Below are positions 7,541 to 14,596 of a stretch of DNA of 64,000 nucleotides, one piece after another; position 1 is the stretch's first letter; each line of letters begins with the position of its first letter. Source of the DNA: a virus; the IMG/VR virus record IMGVR_UViG_3300018080_000129, positions 1-64,000 of that record, one strand, 5' to 3'. The position numbers were made by a program, and so were the translations under genes. The notes below the pieces were generated by a model. The model did not search any database, had not been told where the DNA came from, and was given only the letters and a program-made list of their open reading frames with translations.

Positions 7541-8088
7541 TCTTCCTTTTCTGCATAAGCTATCCATTCCTGCTTCGTTTCTTTCTTCAACTTACCCTCA
7601 CACTCGAAAACCTTACATCCGCGAAAGGCAGTATAACTCGTGTCTCCCACAGCAAACCTCTGCGTGTCCATCAAATAATGAGTAGCAGGATAATAAGAGG
7701 TCGAACCTCTGCCGCTCCAACCCGTATATCCTGAGATAGACAAAACGAAAAACCTTCCCTTTTGCGAAACCCAACGCACATTAAACGCGCCCCCAAAGTC
7801 AACACCCTTCTTGAACTTCGTCAGCAAGTCCGAAATATGAGAGGGAATACTATCCTTTTTGTTCTGCTTTCTATCCCGCTCGGCCCGAAGAATCGCATCC
7901 CTGACATCTCCTATCTTGTTCAGGATAGCGTTGGGCTTATATTTCTTATGAGCCGCTTTGAGAGCCTTATCCCGCATCTCTGTCGCTTTCACAAATGCAG
8001 GGTCATTGCTAACTGCGTTCATAGCATTATCATATTGTTTCTCCAACACTTTCAACTCAGCCTTCAATTCTTTGATTTCCTTAGCCAT
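7531..8088 (-). CDS. Unknown protein (185 aa)
   Basis: Starts MAKEIKELKAELKVLEKQY, an N-terminal coiled coil of about 85 residues, followed by a beta-rich C-terminal half (FFVLSISGYTGWSGRGSTSYY). It ends EEGA with TAG supplied by the first bases of tRNA-Lys(CTT). Function unknown. Confidence 0.75.
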   Translation of the reverse strand: MAKEIKELKAELKVLEKQYDNAMNAVSNDPAFVKATEMRDKALKAAHKKYKPNAILNKIGDVRDAILRAERDRKQNKKDSIPSHISDLLTKFKKGVDFGGAFNVRWVSQKGRFFVLSISGYTGWSGRGSTSYYPATHYLMDTQRFAVGDTSYTAFRGCKVFECEGKLKKETKQEWIAYAEKEEGA

Positions 8089-8263
8089 ACGCGCCCACTC
8101 CCTTCAATGTATGTCGCTTGCGATTCATTCGAGGATGTTGCTTACTCGGACGCTTCCTCTTGGTCTGCTCGTGAACCGTCTTGCCGACCCACTCAGGCGG
8201 GATTTGCACTATTCTTCCCCGCCTGACCCGGTAAAAGCCCTCGCCTATCTGAATCCGTTTCAC
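8081..8263 (-). CDS. Unknown basic protein (60 aa)
   Basis: The likely start is GTG 8263 behind GGAAAGGAAA. The longer frame to 8404 would run through tRNA-Pro(CGG). The product is basic with many Arg/Lys (KRKRPSKQHPRMNRKRH) and overlaps the next gene by eight bases. Unknown function. Confidence 0.5.
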   Translation of the reverse strand: MKRIQIGEGFYRVRRGRIVQIPPEWVGKTVHEQTKRKRPSKQHPRMNRKRHTLKGVGAYG

Positions 8264-8333
8264 GAGACACTTTCCTTTCCGGCTTTCTATACGGAACCCT
8301 CGGAAATTTTTGGCAGGTTTTCTGAAAAAGATT

Positions 8334-8410
8334 TGGTCGGGGTGGCCGGATTTGAACCGGCGTTCTCCACGTCCCGAACGTGGCGGGATACCAGACTTCC
8401 CCACACCCCG
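8334..8410 (-). tRNA. tRNA-Pro (CGG)
   Basis: Acceptor CGGGGTG/CACCCCG, D-arm GGGA..TCCC, anticodon stem CCACG/CGTGG with loop TTCGGGA, T-loop TTCAAAT, CCA encoded. One of three Pro isoacceptors in the window. Confidence 0.96.
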
Positions 8411-8413
8411 ATA

Positions 8414-8668
8414 TTACCATGCGTGACAAGGCTTTAGACAACTTCCGAGCTTCTCGCGCCTGATTCTGATGTCCTGTTTATCATACTTCTCCACAGCTTG
8501 CATCTGCCCTTCTGCCTTGACATAATCAGCCAGCATGTACTGCATCGGGCCAAGCTGCGCTCCGCATTCGCACTTCGGCCCAAGCCGATACCCTCTCGGC
8601 CTTCGAGCAATTACGTTGCTCGTGTAACACTTACTGCAAGTTGTGAGATATATCGCGTAGGTCTTCAT
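8414..8668 (-). CDS. Zinc-ribbon protein (84 aa)
   Basis: ATG 8668 (MKTYAIYLTTCSKCY) is taken because the upstream frame is tRNA sequence. It has two Cys pairs, CSKC (residues 11-14) and CECG (residues 34-37), spaced as in a zinc ribbon, then a helical tail. It follows a tRNA 3' fragment by six bases and has no strong ribosome site. Function unknown. Confidence 0.65.
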   Translation of the reverse strand: MKTYAIYLTTCSKCYTSNVIARRPRGYRLGPKCECGAQLGPMQYMLADYVKAEGQMQAVEKYDKQDIRIRREKLGSCLKPCHAW

Positions 8669-8674
8669 AATAGT

Positions 8675-8716
8675 TGGTGGGCACGGACGGACTCGAACCG
8701 TCAACATCCTCCTTGT
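8675..8716 (-). pseudogene. 3' half of a disrupted tRNA gene
   Basis: Contains a variable-loop remnant, T-stem GACGG/CCGTC with loop TTCGAGT, acceptor strand CGTGCCC and ACCA. There is no 5' half next to it; tRNA-Val abuts directly. Its acceptor strand pairs fully with the GGGCGCG of the 5' fragment at 9546-9567, about 830 bases upstream. Confidence 0.8.
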
Positions 8717-8792
8717 TGGTAGGCGGTATCGGACTCGAACCGATGACCTCTTGAATGTAAGTCAAGCGTTCTCCCAACTGAACTAACCGCCT
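8717..8792 (-). tRNA. tRNA-Val (TAC)
   Basis: Acceptor AGGCGGT/ACCGCCT, D-arm GTTC..GAAC, anticodon stem CTTGA/TCAAG with loop CTTACAT, T-loop TTCGAGT, CCA encoded. It lies between the LAGLIDADG gene and the orphan tRNA 3' half, inside the segment that interrupts another tRNA. Confidence 0.96.
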
Positions 8793-9472
8793 ACGTTTAG
8801 AGACTTTTCCCTCAGATATTCTATACCCCCGTATACTTTTTGGATGAGTTCCGTGTTATTTACCGTTAATCTCGCAGTGCCATTCGGTTGCTTTCCAACC
8901 CTTTTTAATTGACTTGCTCTGTTCACTTTGTAACGTGAAAACTTACGAAACATATCATCTCGAAGAAAAGGAAGCTTACTTTTCCAAAAACTCTGCATCT
9001 CCTCATTTGAAGCCTTCGTTGTATCATGGCAGGCTAAGTAAAACGTAATTTTTTCTCCGTAACCTTCCTTGACAAGCCATCCTCCTACCAATCTAAGCAT
9101 GTCCTCGTCACAATTTGTAATAGAGAAACTGTTCTTGTCCTTTGTTCCATCAGCCCAATACAAAGCACAAATAACTCGAAAAAATACGTCTTTCTTCGCT
9201 TTTTTCTTACCTTGTTTCCTATAACGCAAATGTCTTTCAGCCGCTCTCTCCTTCAAATGTTGAGCGTGATTCAAACTATGCTTGTAAAAGTTTTTTCTGT
9301 TGTTTACGAGTTTCTCGTTGAGTCTTTCAATTTGGCTTTGAGATAATGTTATATCTCTAACCCATAGGGATACAGAACTTTTTGCAACAGATAATTTTCT
9401 CGCTATCTCCCTAATACTAAGACCTTGTTGCGAACGAAGTTGACAAGCTTTTTCCTGTTCTTTTTTCTTCAT
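8783..9472 (-). CDS. HTH-LAGLIDADG homing endonuclease-like protein
   Basis: 229 residues. Residues 12-45 form a helix-turn-helix (GLSIREIARKLSVAKSSVSLW). A single LAGLIDADG-type helix, VICALYWADGTK, lies near residues 98-109, with a second fold half after it (LRLVGGWLVKEGYGEKI). One motif per chain suggests a homodimer. The gene ends inside tRNA-Val and its promoter touches the 5' fragment of a broken tRNA, so it is the likely agent of that disruption. No intein splice motifs are present. Confidence 0.82.
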   Translation of the reverse strand: MKKKEQEKACQLRSQQGLSIREIARKLSVAKSSVSLWVRDITLSQSQIERLNEKLVNNRKNFYKHSLNHAQHLKERAAERHLRYRKQGKKKAKKDVFFRVICALYWADGTKDKNSFSITNCDEDMLRLVGGWLVKEGYGEKITFYLACHDTTKASNEEMQSFWKSKLPFLRDDMFRKFSRYKVNRASQLKRVGKQPNGTARLTVNNTELIQKVYGGIEYLREKSLNVGG

Positions 9473-9504
9473 TTTCGACCCTCCTTCTTGTTGTTACAAG
9501 AGTT

Positions 9505-9540
9505 CTTATAGAAGGGTCAAAATATAAAAGAATTATCAAA
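9505..9540 (-). promoter_or_regulatory. Phage-type promoter upstream of the LAGLIDADG gene
   Basis: Minus strand has TTGATA, then ATTCTTTTATATT, then TATAAG. The middle block is identical to those at 41365-41398, 54815-54846 and 63675-63710. The spacing between the two boxes is long (23 bases), so the functional -35 may be the AATTCTTTTATATT block itself. Confidence 0.6.
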
Positions 9541-9545
9541 CTTCT

Positions 9546-9567
9546 TCCATTTGAGCTACGCGCCCGA
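9546..9567 (-). pseudogene. 5' half of a disrupted tRNA gene
   Basis: Minus strand reads GGGCGCG, TA, GCTC, a D-loop with GG and GA, then breaks off into the promoter. The acceptor strand pairs 7 of 7 (one G-T) with the orphan 3' half at 8675-8716. The rest of the D-stem and the anticodon arm are missing. Confidence 0.75.
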
Positions 9568-9933
9568 ATCATCTCTCCGTGGTCTGAAATAAACCATGCC
9601 TTCAACATCATCGGCTGGCTTGAAAAACCATGTGCCACCGTGGTCAATCACTGCCTGCCACAGAAGCAGACCAAAAAAGAAACCTGCCTCTTGTTCGCTC
9701 TGACCACAAGCGTAGTAGATTTGGTCGAGAGGAGGAGGCCAAGGAGTATGGATGCTGCCCAAGTAACTCGATACCAGAATGTCATTTGTGGCGTTGTCCA
9801 GCGTCTCCTTAAAGAAAGCCATAATCGCCAGATAATCCCACGCGGATAACGTCCTCATCCGCGTCTCGTAACTTGCCTGCCGCTTCTTCGGAATCGACAG
9901 AATTCGTTGCCCACTGAGAGAGAGAAGCATCAT
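9556..9933 (-). CDS. Unknown protein (125 aa)
   Basis: Starts at ATG 9933 (MMLLSLSGQRILSIPKKRQ) behind AAGAGGAG. It is largely hydrophobic and aromatic (FFFGLLLWQAVIDHGGTW). It ends in GA-TAG, the stop being U8-A9-G10 of the broken tRNA, so the overlap predates or survived the disruption. Family not recognised. Confidence 0.65.
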   Translation of the reverse strand: MMLLSLSGQRILSIPKKRQASYETRMRTLSAWDYLAIMAFFKETLDNATNDILVSSYLGSIHTPWPPPLDQIYYACGQSEQEAGFFFGLLLWQAVIDHGGTWFFKPADDVEGMVYFRPRRDDSGA

Positions 9934-10169
9934 TCGTCTCCTCTTGTCCAATCGCCCATGACTGCCTTGAAATCCTGCCCAACAGCCTCCCAATCGGCCT
10001 TCAGAGCTTCATAATCGGCTTCTGAAGGCTTCATATCCTCATATCGAGTCAAATCCCTATAAGAGGTTCCTCCAATGTCCAGGACGCTTCCAAAACCGTT
10101 CCAGAATGAAGGGAGCTTCTTGAGCATCCTGAAGGTTGGGCTGTTCTCGATGTTCCAGAATCCGTTCAT
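9930..10169 (-). CDS. Unknown acidic protein (79 aa)
   Basis: Starts MNGFWNIENSPTFRML and is coupled to the next gene by an ATGA overlap. The C-terminal half is an acidic helix (DYEALKADWEAVGQDFK). It lies directly downstream of tRNA-Glu(CTC). Function unknown. Confidence 0.65.
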   Translation of the reverse strand: MNGFWNIENSPTFRMLKKLPSFWNGFGSVLDIGGTSYRDLTRYEDMKPSEADYEALKADWEAVGQDFKAVMGDWTRGDE

Positions 10170-10182
10170 TGTTTCATCCTTA

Positions 10183-10258
10183 TGGTAGCCCCAAGGAGAC
10201 TCGAACTCCTATCTCCAGATTGAGGGTCTGGTATCCTCGCCAGTTAGACGATGAGGCC
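10183..10258 (-). tRNA. tRNA-Glu (CTC) with C33
   Basis: Acceptor GGCCTCA/TGGGGCT, anticodon stem CCAGA/TCTGG, loop CCCTCAA, T-loop TTCGAGT, CCA encoded. Position 33, almost always U, is C here. It follows tRNA-Lys(TTT) after a two-base gap. Confidence 0.88.
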
Positions 10259-10260
10259 AC

Positions 10261-10336
10261 TGGTGGGTGCGGTGGGCTTCGCTCCCACGACCTCCCGGTT
10301 AAAAGCCGGATGCTCTACTTGCTGAGCTACGCACCC
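10261..10336 (-). tRNA. tRNA-Lys (TTT) with non-canonical T-loop
   Basis: Acceptor GGGTGCG/CGCACCC, D-arm GCTC..GAGC, anticodon loop CTTTTAA, CCA encoded. The T-stem GTGGG/CCCAC closes the loop AGCGAAG, the same departure from TTCRANY as in tRNA-Lys(CTT) at 7465-7540. Confidence 0.93.
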
Positions 10337-10476
10337 TATTCGTAATCAAAACCAACTTTTTTTCCACGCCTGCTCTGATTTTTGTGCCTGTCTCTCGTGT
10401 TGCCTTTCCAGCGGTCTGGCGTACACAAGGTACAGCGCACTTGGCGTCTGCATTTCTTCCGCTTGAAGTTCGCCAT
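10336..10476 (-). CDS. Small basic protein (46 aa)
   Basis: ATG 10476 follows a perfect AGGAG site. The product begins MANFKRKKCRRQVRCTLCT: Lys/Arg-rich with one CxxC. The TAG stop shares its G with position 1 of tRNA-Lys(TTT). Similar short basic CTLCTP proteins occur in other phages and prophages (from memory). RNA binding is plausible but unproven. Confidence 0.65.
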   Translation of the reverse strand: MANFKRKKCRRQVRCTLCTPDRWKGNTRDRHKNQSRRGKKVGFDYE

Positions 10477-10484
10477 GCTTTCTC

Positions 10485-10724
10485 CTAAGCTCTCTTGCAA
10501 ATCTCCTGCAATTCGGCTTCATCCATCTTCCTGCCGATGTGCCACTTCTCACAGAACGGACAAGGATAAGGCTCAAGCACTTTTGGAGCCACTTTCTTGT
10601 TCATGGCTTCCGCTGACTTGATAGCAGTTTCTTCCGTGTTATAACGAACCTTCTTACCACACGTATGGATTTCACCACAAACCCGTCCAGCAGTCAAGTG
10701 TAATTGCCGCAAACGGTCGTCCAT
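10485..10724 (-). CDS. Small zinc-finger-like protein (79 aa)
   Basis: Has Cys at 16 and 22 and a CPFCEKWHIGR motif near residues 55-65, giving a C..C..CxxC..H set. The central TEETAIKSAEAMNKK helix and this ending are typical of short uncharacterised phage zinc proteins. It lies between tRNA-Asp and the basic peptide. Nucleic-acid binding is inferred. Confidence 0.7.
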   Translation of the reverse strand: MDDRLRQLHLTAGRVCGEIHTCGKKVRYNTEETAIKSAEAMNKKVAPKVLEPYPCPFCEKWHIGRKMDEAELQEICKRA

Positions 10725-10741
10725 GTTCTGCTCCCTAAAAG

Positions 10742-10815
10742 CGGAGACGACGGGACTCGAACCCGCAACCCCCGAATCGACAGTCCGGTACTCTAACCAG
10801 TTGAGCTACGTCTCC
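10742..10815 (-). tRNA. tRNA-Asp (GTC)
   Basis: Acceptor GGAGACG/CGTCTCC, D-arm GCTC..GAGT, anticodon loop CTGTCGA, T-loop TTCGAGT, discriminator G. CCA is not encoded (CTT follows), unlike most tRNAs here. Confidence 0.95.
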
Positions 10816-10817
10816 AG

Positions 10818-11051
10818 TTATCCTTTCTTCCGCTTCATCGGCGCACGAGCAACATCTCCCTCTTTGTCGATGAAGTAAAGAAATCCTTTCTCTCTTGTCA
10901 CGCCAGCCGTCTTGATTTTCTCAGGAGGGTCAACGGGCTGTGTGTTGCCTTTCCTGACCATCTTTGCGCGAGAAACATCCCCTTCCTTGTCGAGGAAGTA
11001 AAGAAATCCCTTTTCCTTCACAATACCCAATTCAGCAACTTTCTCGGACAT
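10818..11051 (-). CDS. Small protein with an internal duplication (77 aa)
   Basis: ATG 11051 (MSEKVAELGIVKEKG) follows AGGAGACC. The protein consists of two copies of a 20-residue unit, EKGFLYFLDKEGDVSRAKM and EKGFLYFIDKEGDVARAPM, joined by a Pro-rich linker. Each unit looks like a beta-hairpin. Unknown function; possibly a small binding scaffold. Confidence 0.7.
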   Translation of the reverse strand: MSEKVAELGIVKEKGFLYFLDKEGDVSRAKMVRKGNTQPVDPPEKIKTAGVTREKGFLYFIDKEGDVARAPMKRKKG

Positions 11052-11061
11052 GTTTGGTCTC

Positions 11062-11307
11062 CTAATCAAGTTTGACTAAATCTGCCTCGATTTTCAATGA
11101 ACGGTAAACTTCACCTGTGTACTCCGTGTCATTCCAGTCAGCCAGCACACCATATACTGTGAACTTCTTTTTCTGACCCGTATCCTCAAGATACTTCTCC
11201 GCAGCATCCCGACTGTACCAGACAGCACCACCAATGGCTTTTCGAGGCTTTTCCTGCTCCTCGAAATAGCGTTCATACAGGGCTGTCTTTCCTACCGTGT
11301 ATAACAT
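11062..11307 (-). CDS. Unknown protein (81 aa)
   Basis: Starts MLYTVGKTALYERYF ten bases after tRNA-His. It contains AVWYSRDAAEKYLEDTG and a beta segment KFTVYGVLADW, a small alpha-beta protein. No family recognised. Confidence 0.7.
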   Translation of the reverse strand: MLYTVGKTALYERYFEEQEKPRKAIGGAVWYSRDAAEKYLEDTGQKKKFTVYGVLADWNDTEYTGEVYRSLKIEADLVKLD

Positions 11308-11317
11308 GGTTCAAAAA

Positions 11318-11395
11318 TGGGCCGTCTGGCCGGATTCGAACCGGCACTTACCTGAGTCACAGTCAGGTGCCTTCACCACTTTGGCTACAGACGGC
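11318..11395 (-). tRNA. tRNA-His (GTG)
   Basis: Eight-base-pair acceptor stem GCCGTCTG/CAGACGGC, the extra G-1:C73 pair that marks tRNA-His. Anticodon stem CCTGA/TCAGG with loop CTGTGAC, T-loop TTCGAAT, CCA encoded. Confidence 0.97.
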
Positions 11396-11401
11396 ATAAA
11401 A

Positions 11402-11490
11402 CGGGAGGAGTGGGATTCGAACCCACGGGAGACCGAAAGGCCTCCAACGGCTTAGCAAGCCGTCGCATTCAACCGCTCTGCCATCCCCCC
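11402..11490 (-). tRNA. tRNA-Ser (GCT)
   Basis: Class II tRNA with a long variable arm (GGAGGCC..GGTCTCC). Acceptor GGGGGGA/TCCTCCC, anticodon loop TTGCTAA, T-loop TTCGAAT, discriminator G, CCA not encoded. It is the only Ser tRNA in the window. Confidence 0.95.
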
Positions 11491-11517
11491 TCTTCTTTAC
11501 GGAAAATGCGGCGATTT

Positions 11518-12339
11518 TCAGTAATAAGAATCAAATTTTCTTTTGAAACCTCCCACTGAAATCTCATCCATGAAAAAAGGCCGCTTAAGTTCTTCTATTG
11601 GAAGGACATAGCAATCCATGTCCGCTATCAGTTCCCTTTCCTCGCCATTCTTGTCTTCATATTTATTCCCAAGCCGTTCACCCTTCTTCCTAAAAACTCC
11701 GTTCTGTTTCACATACTTCTTTGTCTGATAGCCAACACAATAGTATTTCAGTTCGCCTATGACTCTATCAGACAAGCGAAAGTTCAAATTTGCACAGAAC
11801 TCTTCGAACTCATCTTGAACATTCTTCGGACAGTGCAGTGAAAAAAAGCAGTAGTAATTCGGATAACCAAGCTCATCACTCCAATCATAGTTAGCAAACT
11901 CGACAGTAGCATCATAATGCAACAGAGGATGGTAGTTTCGTATTTTGGATTTCACATCTATCGTGGTTACATTTTGGCCGTGTGTCAAAAAATCATAAGG
12001 CCAAACTCCATCCCGAAAATGCGGAGAAAACACTCCCTCAAACAATTTCCCAAAGGCTGTTTCGCCGAGATGCCCATGATACGTGTGTGTCAGGGAATAG
12101 AAGCGACCTTGTTGCTCATTCTTTATTGAACGAGTCGCCTCACTCAGAGATTTTTCCCCTTTCAAAATCTTGAACATATACTTTCTGGTATGCTCCAGCA
12201 TCTCTCTGGACAAATATACTTCTATGTAACGTTCCTTCTCTCTGACATCATAGCCGTGAGTTTTCTCCCTCTGAAGACGCCTTCTCTCGTGAGAGAGTAG
12301 CTTTGTTCTGTACGGTGCTCCTGCCGAAATTCTACTCAT
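11518..12339 (-). CDS. PD-(D/E)XK nuclease-like protein coupled to a DNA methyltransferase
   Basis: 273 residues from ATG 12339, overlapping the methyltransferase stop as ATGA. The core matches a PD-(D/E)XK nuclease: E93 in HLGETAF, D116 in PYDF, and the D-x-K pair D128/K130 in TIDVKSK. After it come beta strands and a helical C-terminal part. Translational coupling to a DNA methyltransferase suggests a restriction-modification-like pair, but fold and function are inferred from motifs only. It could also be a phage recombination or degradation nuclease. Confidence 0.65.
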   Translation of the reverse strand: MSRISAGAPYRTKLLSHERRRLQREKTHGYDVREKERYIEVYLSREMLEHTRKYMFKILKGEKSLSEATRSIKNEQQGRFYSLTHTYHGHLGETAFGKLFEGVFSPHFRDGVWPYDFLTHGQNVTTIDVKSKIRNYHPLLHYDATVEFANYDWSDELGYPNYYCFFSLHCPKNVQDEFEEFCANLNFRLSDRVIGELKYYCVGYQTKKYVKQNGVFRKKGERLGNKYEDKNGEERELIADMDCYVLPIEELKRPFFMDEISVGGFKRKFDSYY

Positions 12340-13496
12340 GGTGTCATTCTTCCTTTCTTTCGCCAAATCATCAAAGGTTCTGCGAATACTCCTCCCTTGT
12401 CTGCCTTGCTCATCGGCCTCTTTGCCAATCTCAAACCCCAAGTTGAGATATACTTCATGCCTCGAATCGTAGAAGCGTATTCAAAGAGAGGGTCACACAA
12501 TCTGTTTATCGTGTGGTTGCAATAAACATCACTGAGATTGATGACTATGACGCCTCCCATTTTCAGAGAACAACATGCCTTGTGAAAAACAGGAAAAAGA
12601 AACTTTGAAAGCCAGTCTTCCACCTTTTTGTACCGCTGCCAAGATTGATTGTCTTCCTGCGTGTATCTTTCGATGATGAAGTAAGGCGGCGAAGTGAAAA
12701 CCACGTCAAACGCCCTTTTGGGAAAATCAACCTCTTCCGCAGGCGCATTGATAATCTCAATCTTCTTCCCGTGACCGAAGATTTTTTTCTGACGCTCATA
12801 ATCCGCAAAAAGGTTCTCATTCGGGTCGCAACCGAAATAGGACACTGTAGAAGATGTTGCCATGAAAGCCGTCAACCTATCGCCCCAACCCGTGCTGAAA
12901 TCCAGCACTTTCTTGGCATCAAAATGTTGATACACGGCCTTGGCCGCAGAAGGACGAAATTGCGCAGCAATGTACTTTCTCAGTCCGATAGCGGAACGAA
13001 AAACCTTCTTGTTTATGCTCTTGAATTTGAGAGTCCAAAGAGCATTAAGAAGAGACATCTGGAACTTCTTTATCGTCCATGAGCGATAAGGACTCGGACT
13101 GTTAATCGAATCACACCGCCAACGATTCTTCTGATGAAAGAAATCCGAACTCCTGTTCCCGACATTGTTGATGGCAATATATTTTGGGTGCATAGGAAAA
13201 CCGTAATCGTACCGCGTGAAATATTCACCTTTCTGAATCAACGGGATGCAATCCATGTTTCTCAACCTCTCAAAATCAAGAATGGCATCCTCAAGCAAAA
13301 TCTCCCTGTAAGGAAGAGGAACTCCATGCTCAAGAATCAAACGAGAAATCAACTCCTTAATAGTTTTTTTACTCAAAAACCTGTTAAGCTTTTTCCAGTG
13401 GTTCTCTTCAATTCGAATCTCTCCATTCTTCAGAAAATGCTTAGGAAACCAGAAAGAATCAAACTCCTCAAGGGCAATTACCGGAAGCCTCGTCAT
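12336..13496 (-). CDS. DNA amino-methyltransferase (TSPPY type)
   Basis: 386 residues. The SAM motif I is VLDFSTGWGDRL (about 197-208) and the catalytic motif IV is VFTSPPYF (about 266-273), typical of N6-adenine or N4-cytosine DNA methyltransferases. FRPSAAKAVY precedes motif I and is shared with the C-terminal domain of the fusion protein at 41419-43419. The first 170 residues are unassigned and may read the target. The next gene encodes a candidate nuclease overlapping by ATGA. The site modified is unknown. Confidence 0.85.
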   Translation of the reverse strand: MTRLPVIALEEFDSFWFPKHFLKNGEIRIEENHWKKLNRFLSKKTIKELISRLILEHGVPLPYREILLEDAILDFERLRNMDCIPLIQKGEYFTRYDYGFPMHPKYIAINNVGNRSSDFFHQKNRWRCDSINSPSPYRSWTIKKFQMSLLNALWTLKFKSINKKVFRSAIGLRKYIAAQFRPSAAKAVYQHFDAKKVLDFSTGWGDRLTAFMATSSTVSYFGCDPNENLFADYERQKKIFGHGKKIEIINAPAEEVDFPKRAFDVVFTSPPYFIIERYTQEDNQSWQRYKKVEDWLSKFLFPVFHKACCSLKMGGVIVINLSDVYCNHTINRLCDPLFEYASTIRGMKYISTWGLRLAKRPMSKADKGGVFAEPLMIWRKKGRMTP

Positions 13497-13498
13497 GG

Positions 13499-13963
13499 TT
13501 ACTTAATCTCGCTTTTGATTTGAGCCGCCAAATCCTCAAGACTGTAGTGAATCTTCAAAGAAGGAATCACCAACCTGCTTTGAATCTCGACCTCCTGCCT
13601 GCGTTTATAGTCTGCATCCATGCCCACGTAAACCTTCAAGGAAACATCCTGAAATTGCCTTCTTGCCAGATGCCTACCCAACTCGTAAAGCACTATCGGG
13701 CAAATCGTTTCCCTGCAAAACCAGAAGAGAATATGAGTCGCTTCGTTGAGCTTATGATACTCCCACGTAATCTGTTCTTTGGCGGCATTCGGGTCATGGA
13801 TGGGAAAGTTCTTGCGCCGAGGATTGAAAACCGTAACGGGCAAATCCTTCAGCATTCCGACCATCTCAGCCTGCCAATCCCTACACTCTGTTATACCACC
13901 AGCCAAGAAAATTTTCCTCGCAAATAAAGATTTTTTATCAGTTATCGCCTCTAAGTATTGCAT
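13499..13963 (-). CDS. Nucleoside 2-deoxyribosyltransferase-like protein
   Basis: 154 residues from ATG 13963 (MQYLEAITDKKSLFARK). The strand-loop IFLAGGITECRDWQ and the later FWFCRETICPIVLYELGRHL match the nucleoside deoxyribosyltransferase-like fold (Nuc_deoxyri_tr2 group), with the Glu of LYELG in the catalytic position. In phages this family may rework nucleotide pools or degrade nucleotides; substrate is not known. It overlaps the upstream gene by 13 bases and ends two bases before the methyltransferase start. Confidence 0.75.
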   Translation of the reverse strand: MQYLEAITDKKSLFARKIFLAGGITECRDWQAEMVGMLKDLPVTVFNPRRKNFPIHDPNAAKEQITWEYHKLNEATHILFWFCRETICPIVLYELGRHLARRQFQDVSLKVYVGMDADYKRRQEVEIQSRLVIPSLKIHYSLEDLAAQIKSEIK

Positions 13964-14580
13964 TTCCGAAGCTCCCTGATGTTGATGAAACCCAACACAC
14001 TTGCCATCTTGACACAAGAGAAACCGGCCTCTTCTATACACTCATCAAGAATGCCATGTATCTGGCCTCTCGTGTACTCGACAAGGTTGAATCGAAAAGG
14101 GAAAGACAATAGATACCCATACCACTTTGTCGGCCTGCCATAATCGGCCAATATGAGCCGCCCATCCTCCTTCAAGATTCTATGTGCTTCAAGTAAAGCA
14201 GCCAGCTTCAAATGATTCGGAAGATGATGAAAAACATAGCTGGAGAACATCAGGTCATAACTTTCATCGAAAAGAGCCATATCCTCGACCAGACCCTGTA
14301 TGAAAATGATTCCGTCAAAACCATTTCTGTTTCTGGCTTTTTGCACCATGTATTCCGTGGCATCCAAACCATGCACTATCGCGTCTGGACATCTCTCCTT
14401 CACCTTGACCGCTAATCTTCCAGTTCCACAGCCAGCGTCCAAAACCTTGTCCTGCGGCTGGATTCGCGCCATTTCAATCATAGTGTCGTAGATGTCTTCC
14501 AGTCTGCCCAAAGAAAGGACATACTCGTTGAAATCCACAAGGAAACCTCGCCGCTCCACGGTCAGACCTTCTGTTTTCAT
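13951..14580 (-). CDS. SAM-dependent methyltransferase (UbiE/small-molecule type)
   Basis: 209 residues. It has motif I VLDAGCGTGRLAV (about 46-58), the acidic GLDAT at the end of strand 2, and FSSYVFHHLP, a common motif of small-molecule methyltransferases. ILKEDGRLILADYG matches the post-IV strand. Substrate is unknown; a metabolite or lipid is more likely than DNA. It forms a tight run with the deoxyribosyltransferase-like and DNA methyltransferase genes. Confidence 0.85.
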   Translation of the reverse strand: MKTEGLTVERRGFLVDFNEYVLSLGRLEDIYDTMIEMARIQPQDKVLDAGCGTGRLAVKVKERCPDAIVHGLDATEYMVQKARNRNGFDGIIFIQGLVEDMALFDESYDLMFSSYVFHHLPNHLKLAALLEAHRILKEDGRLILADYGRPTKWYGYLLSFPFRFNLVEYTRGQIHGILDECIEEAGFSCVKMASVLGFINIRELRKCNT

Positions 14581-14596
14581 TTCATACTCTCAAGAA

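Noticed and set aside
8675-9567. Group I intron in a tRNA
   Set aside because: I could not find a convincing P3-P7 core, the anticodon arm is absent from both pieces, and an intact tRNA-Val lies inside the insert.
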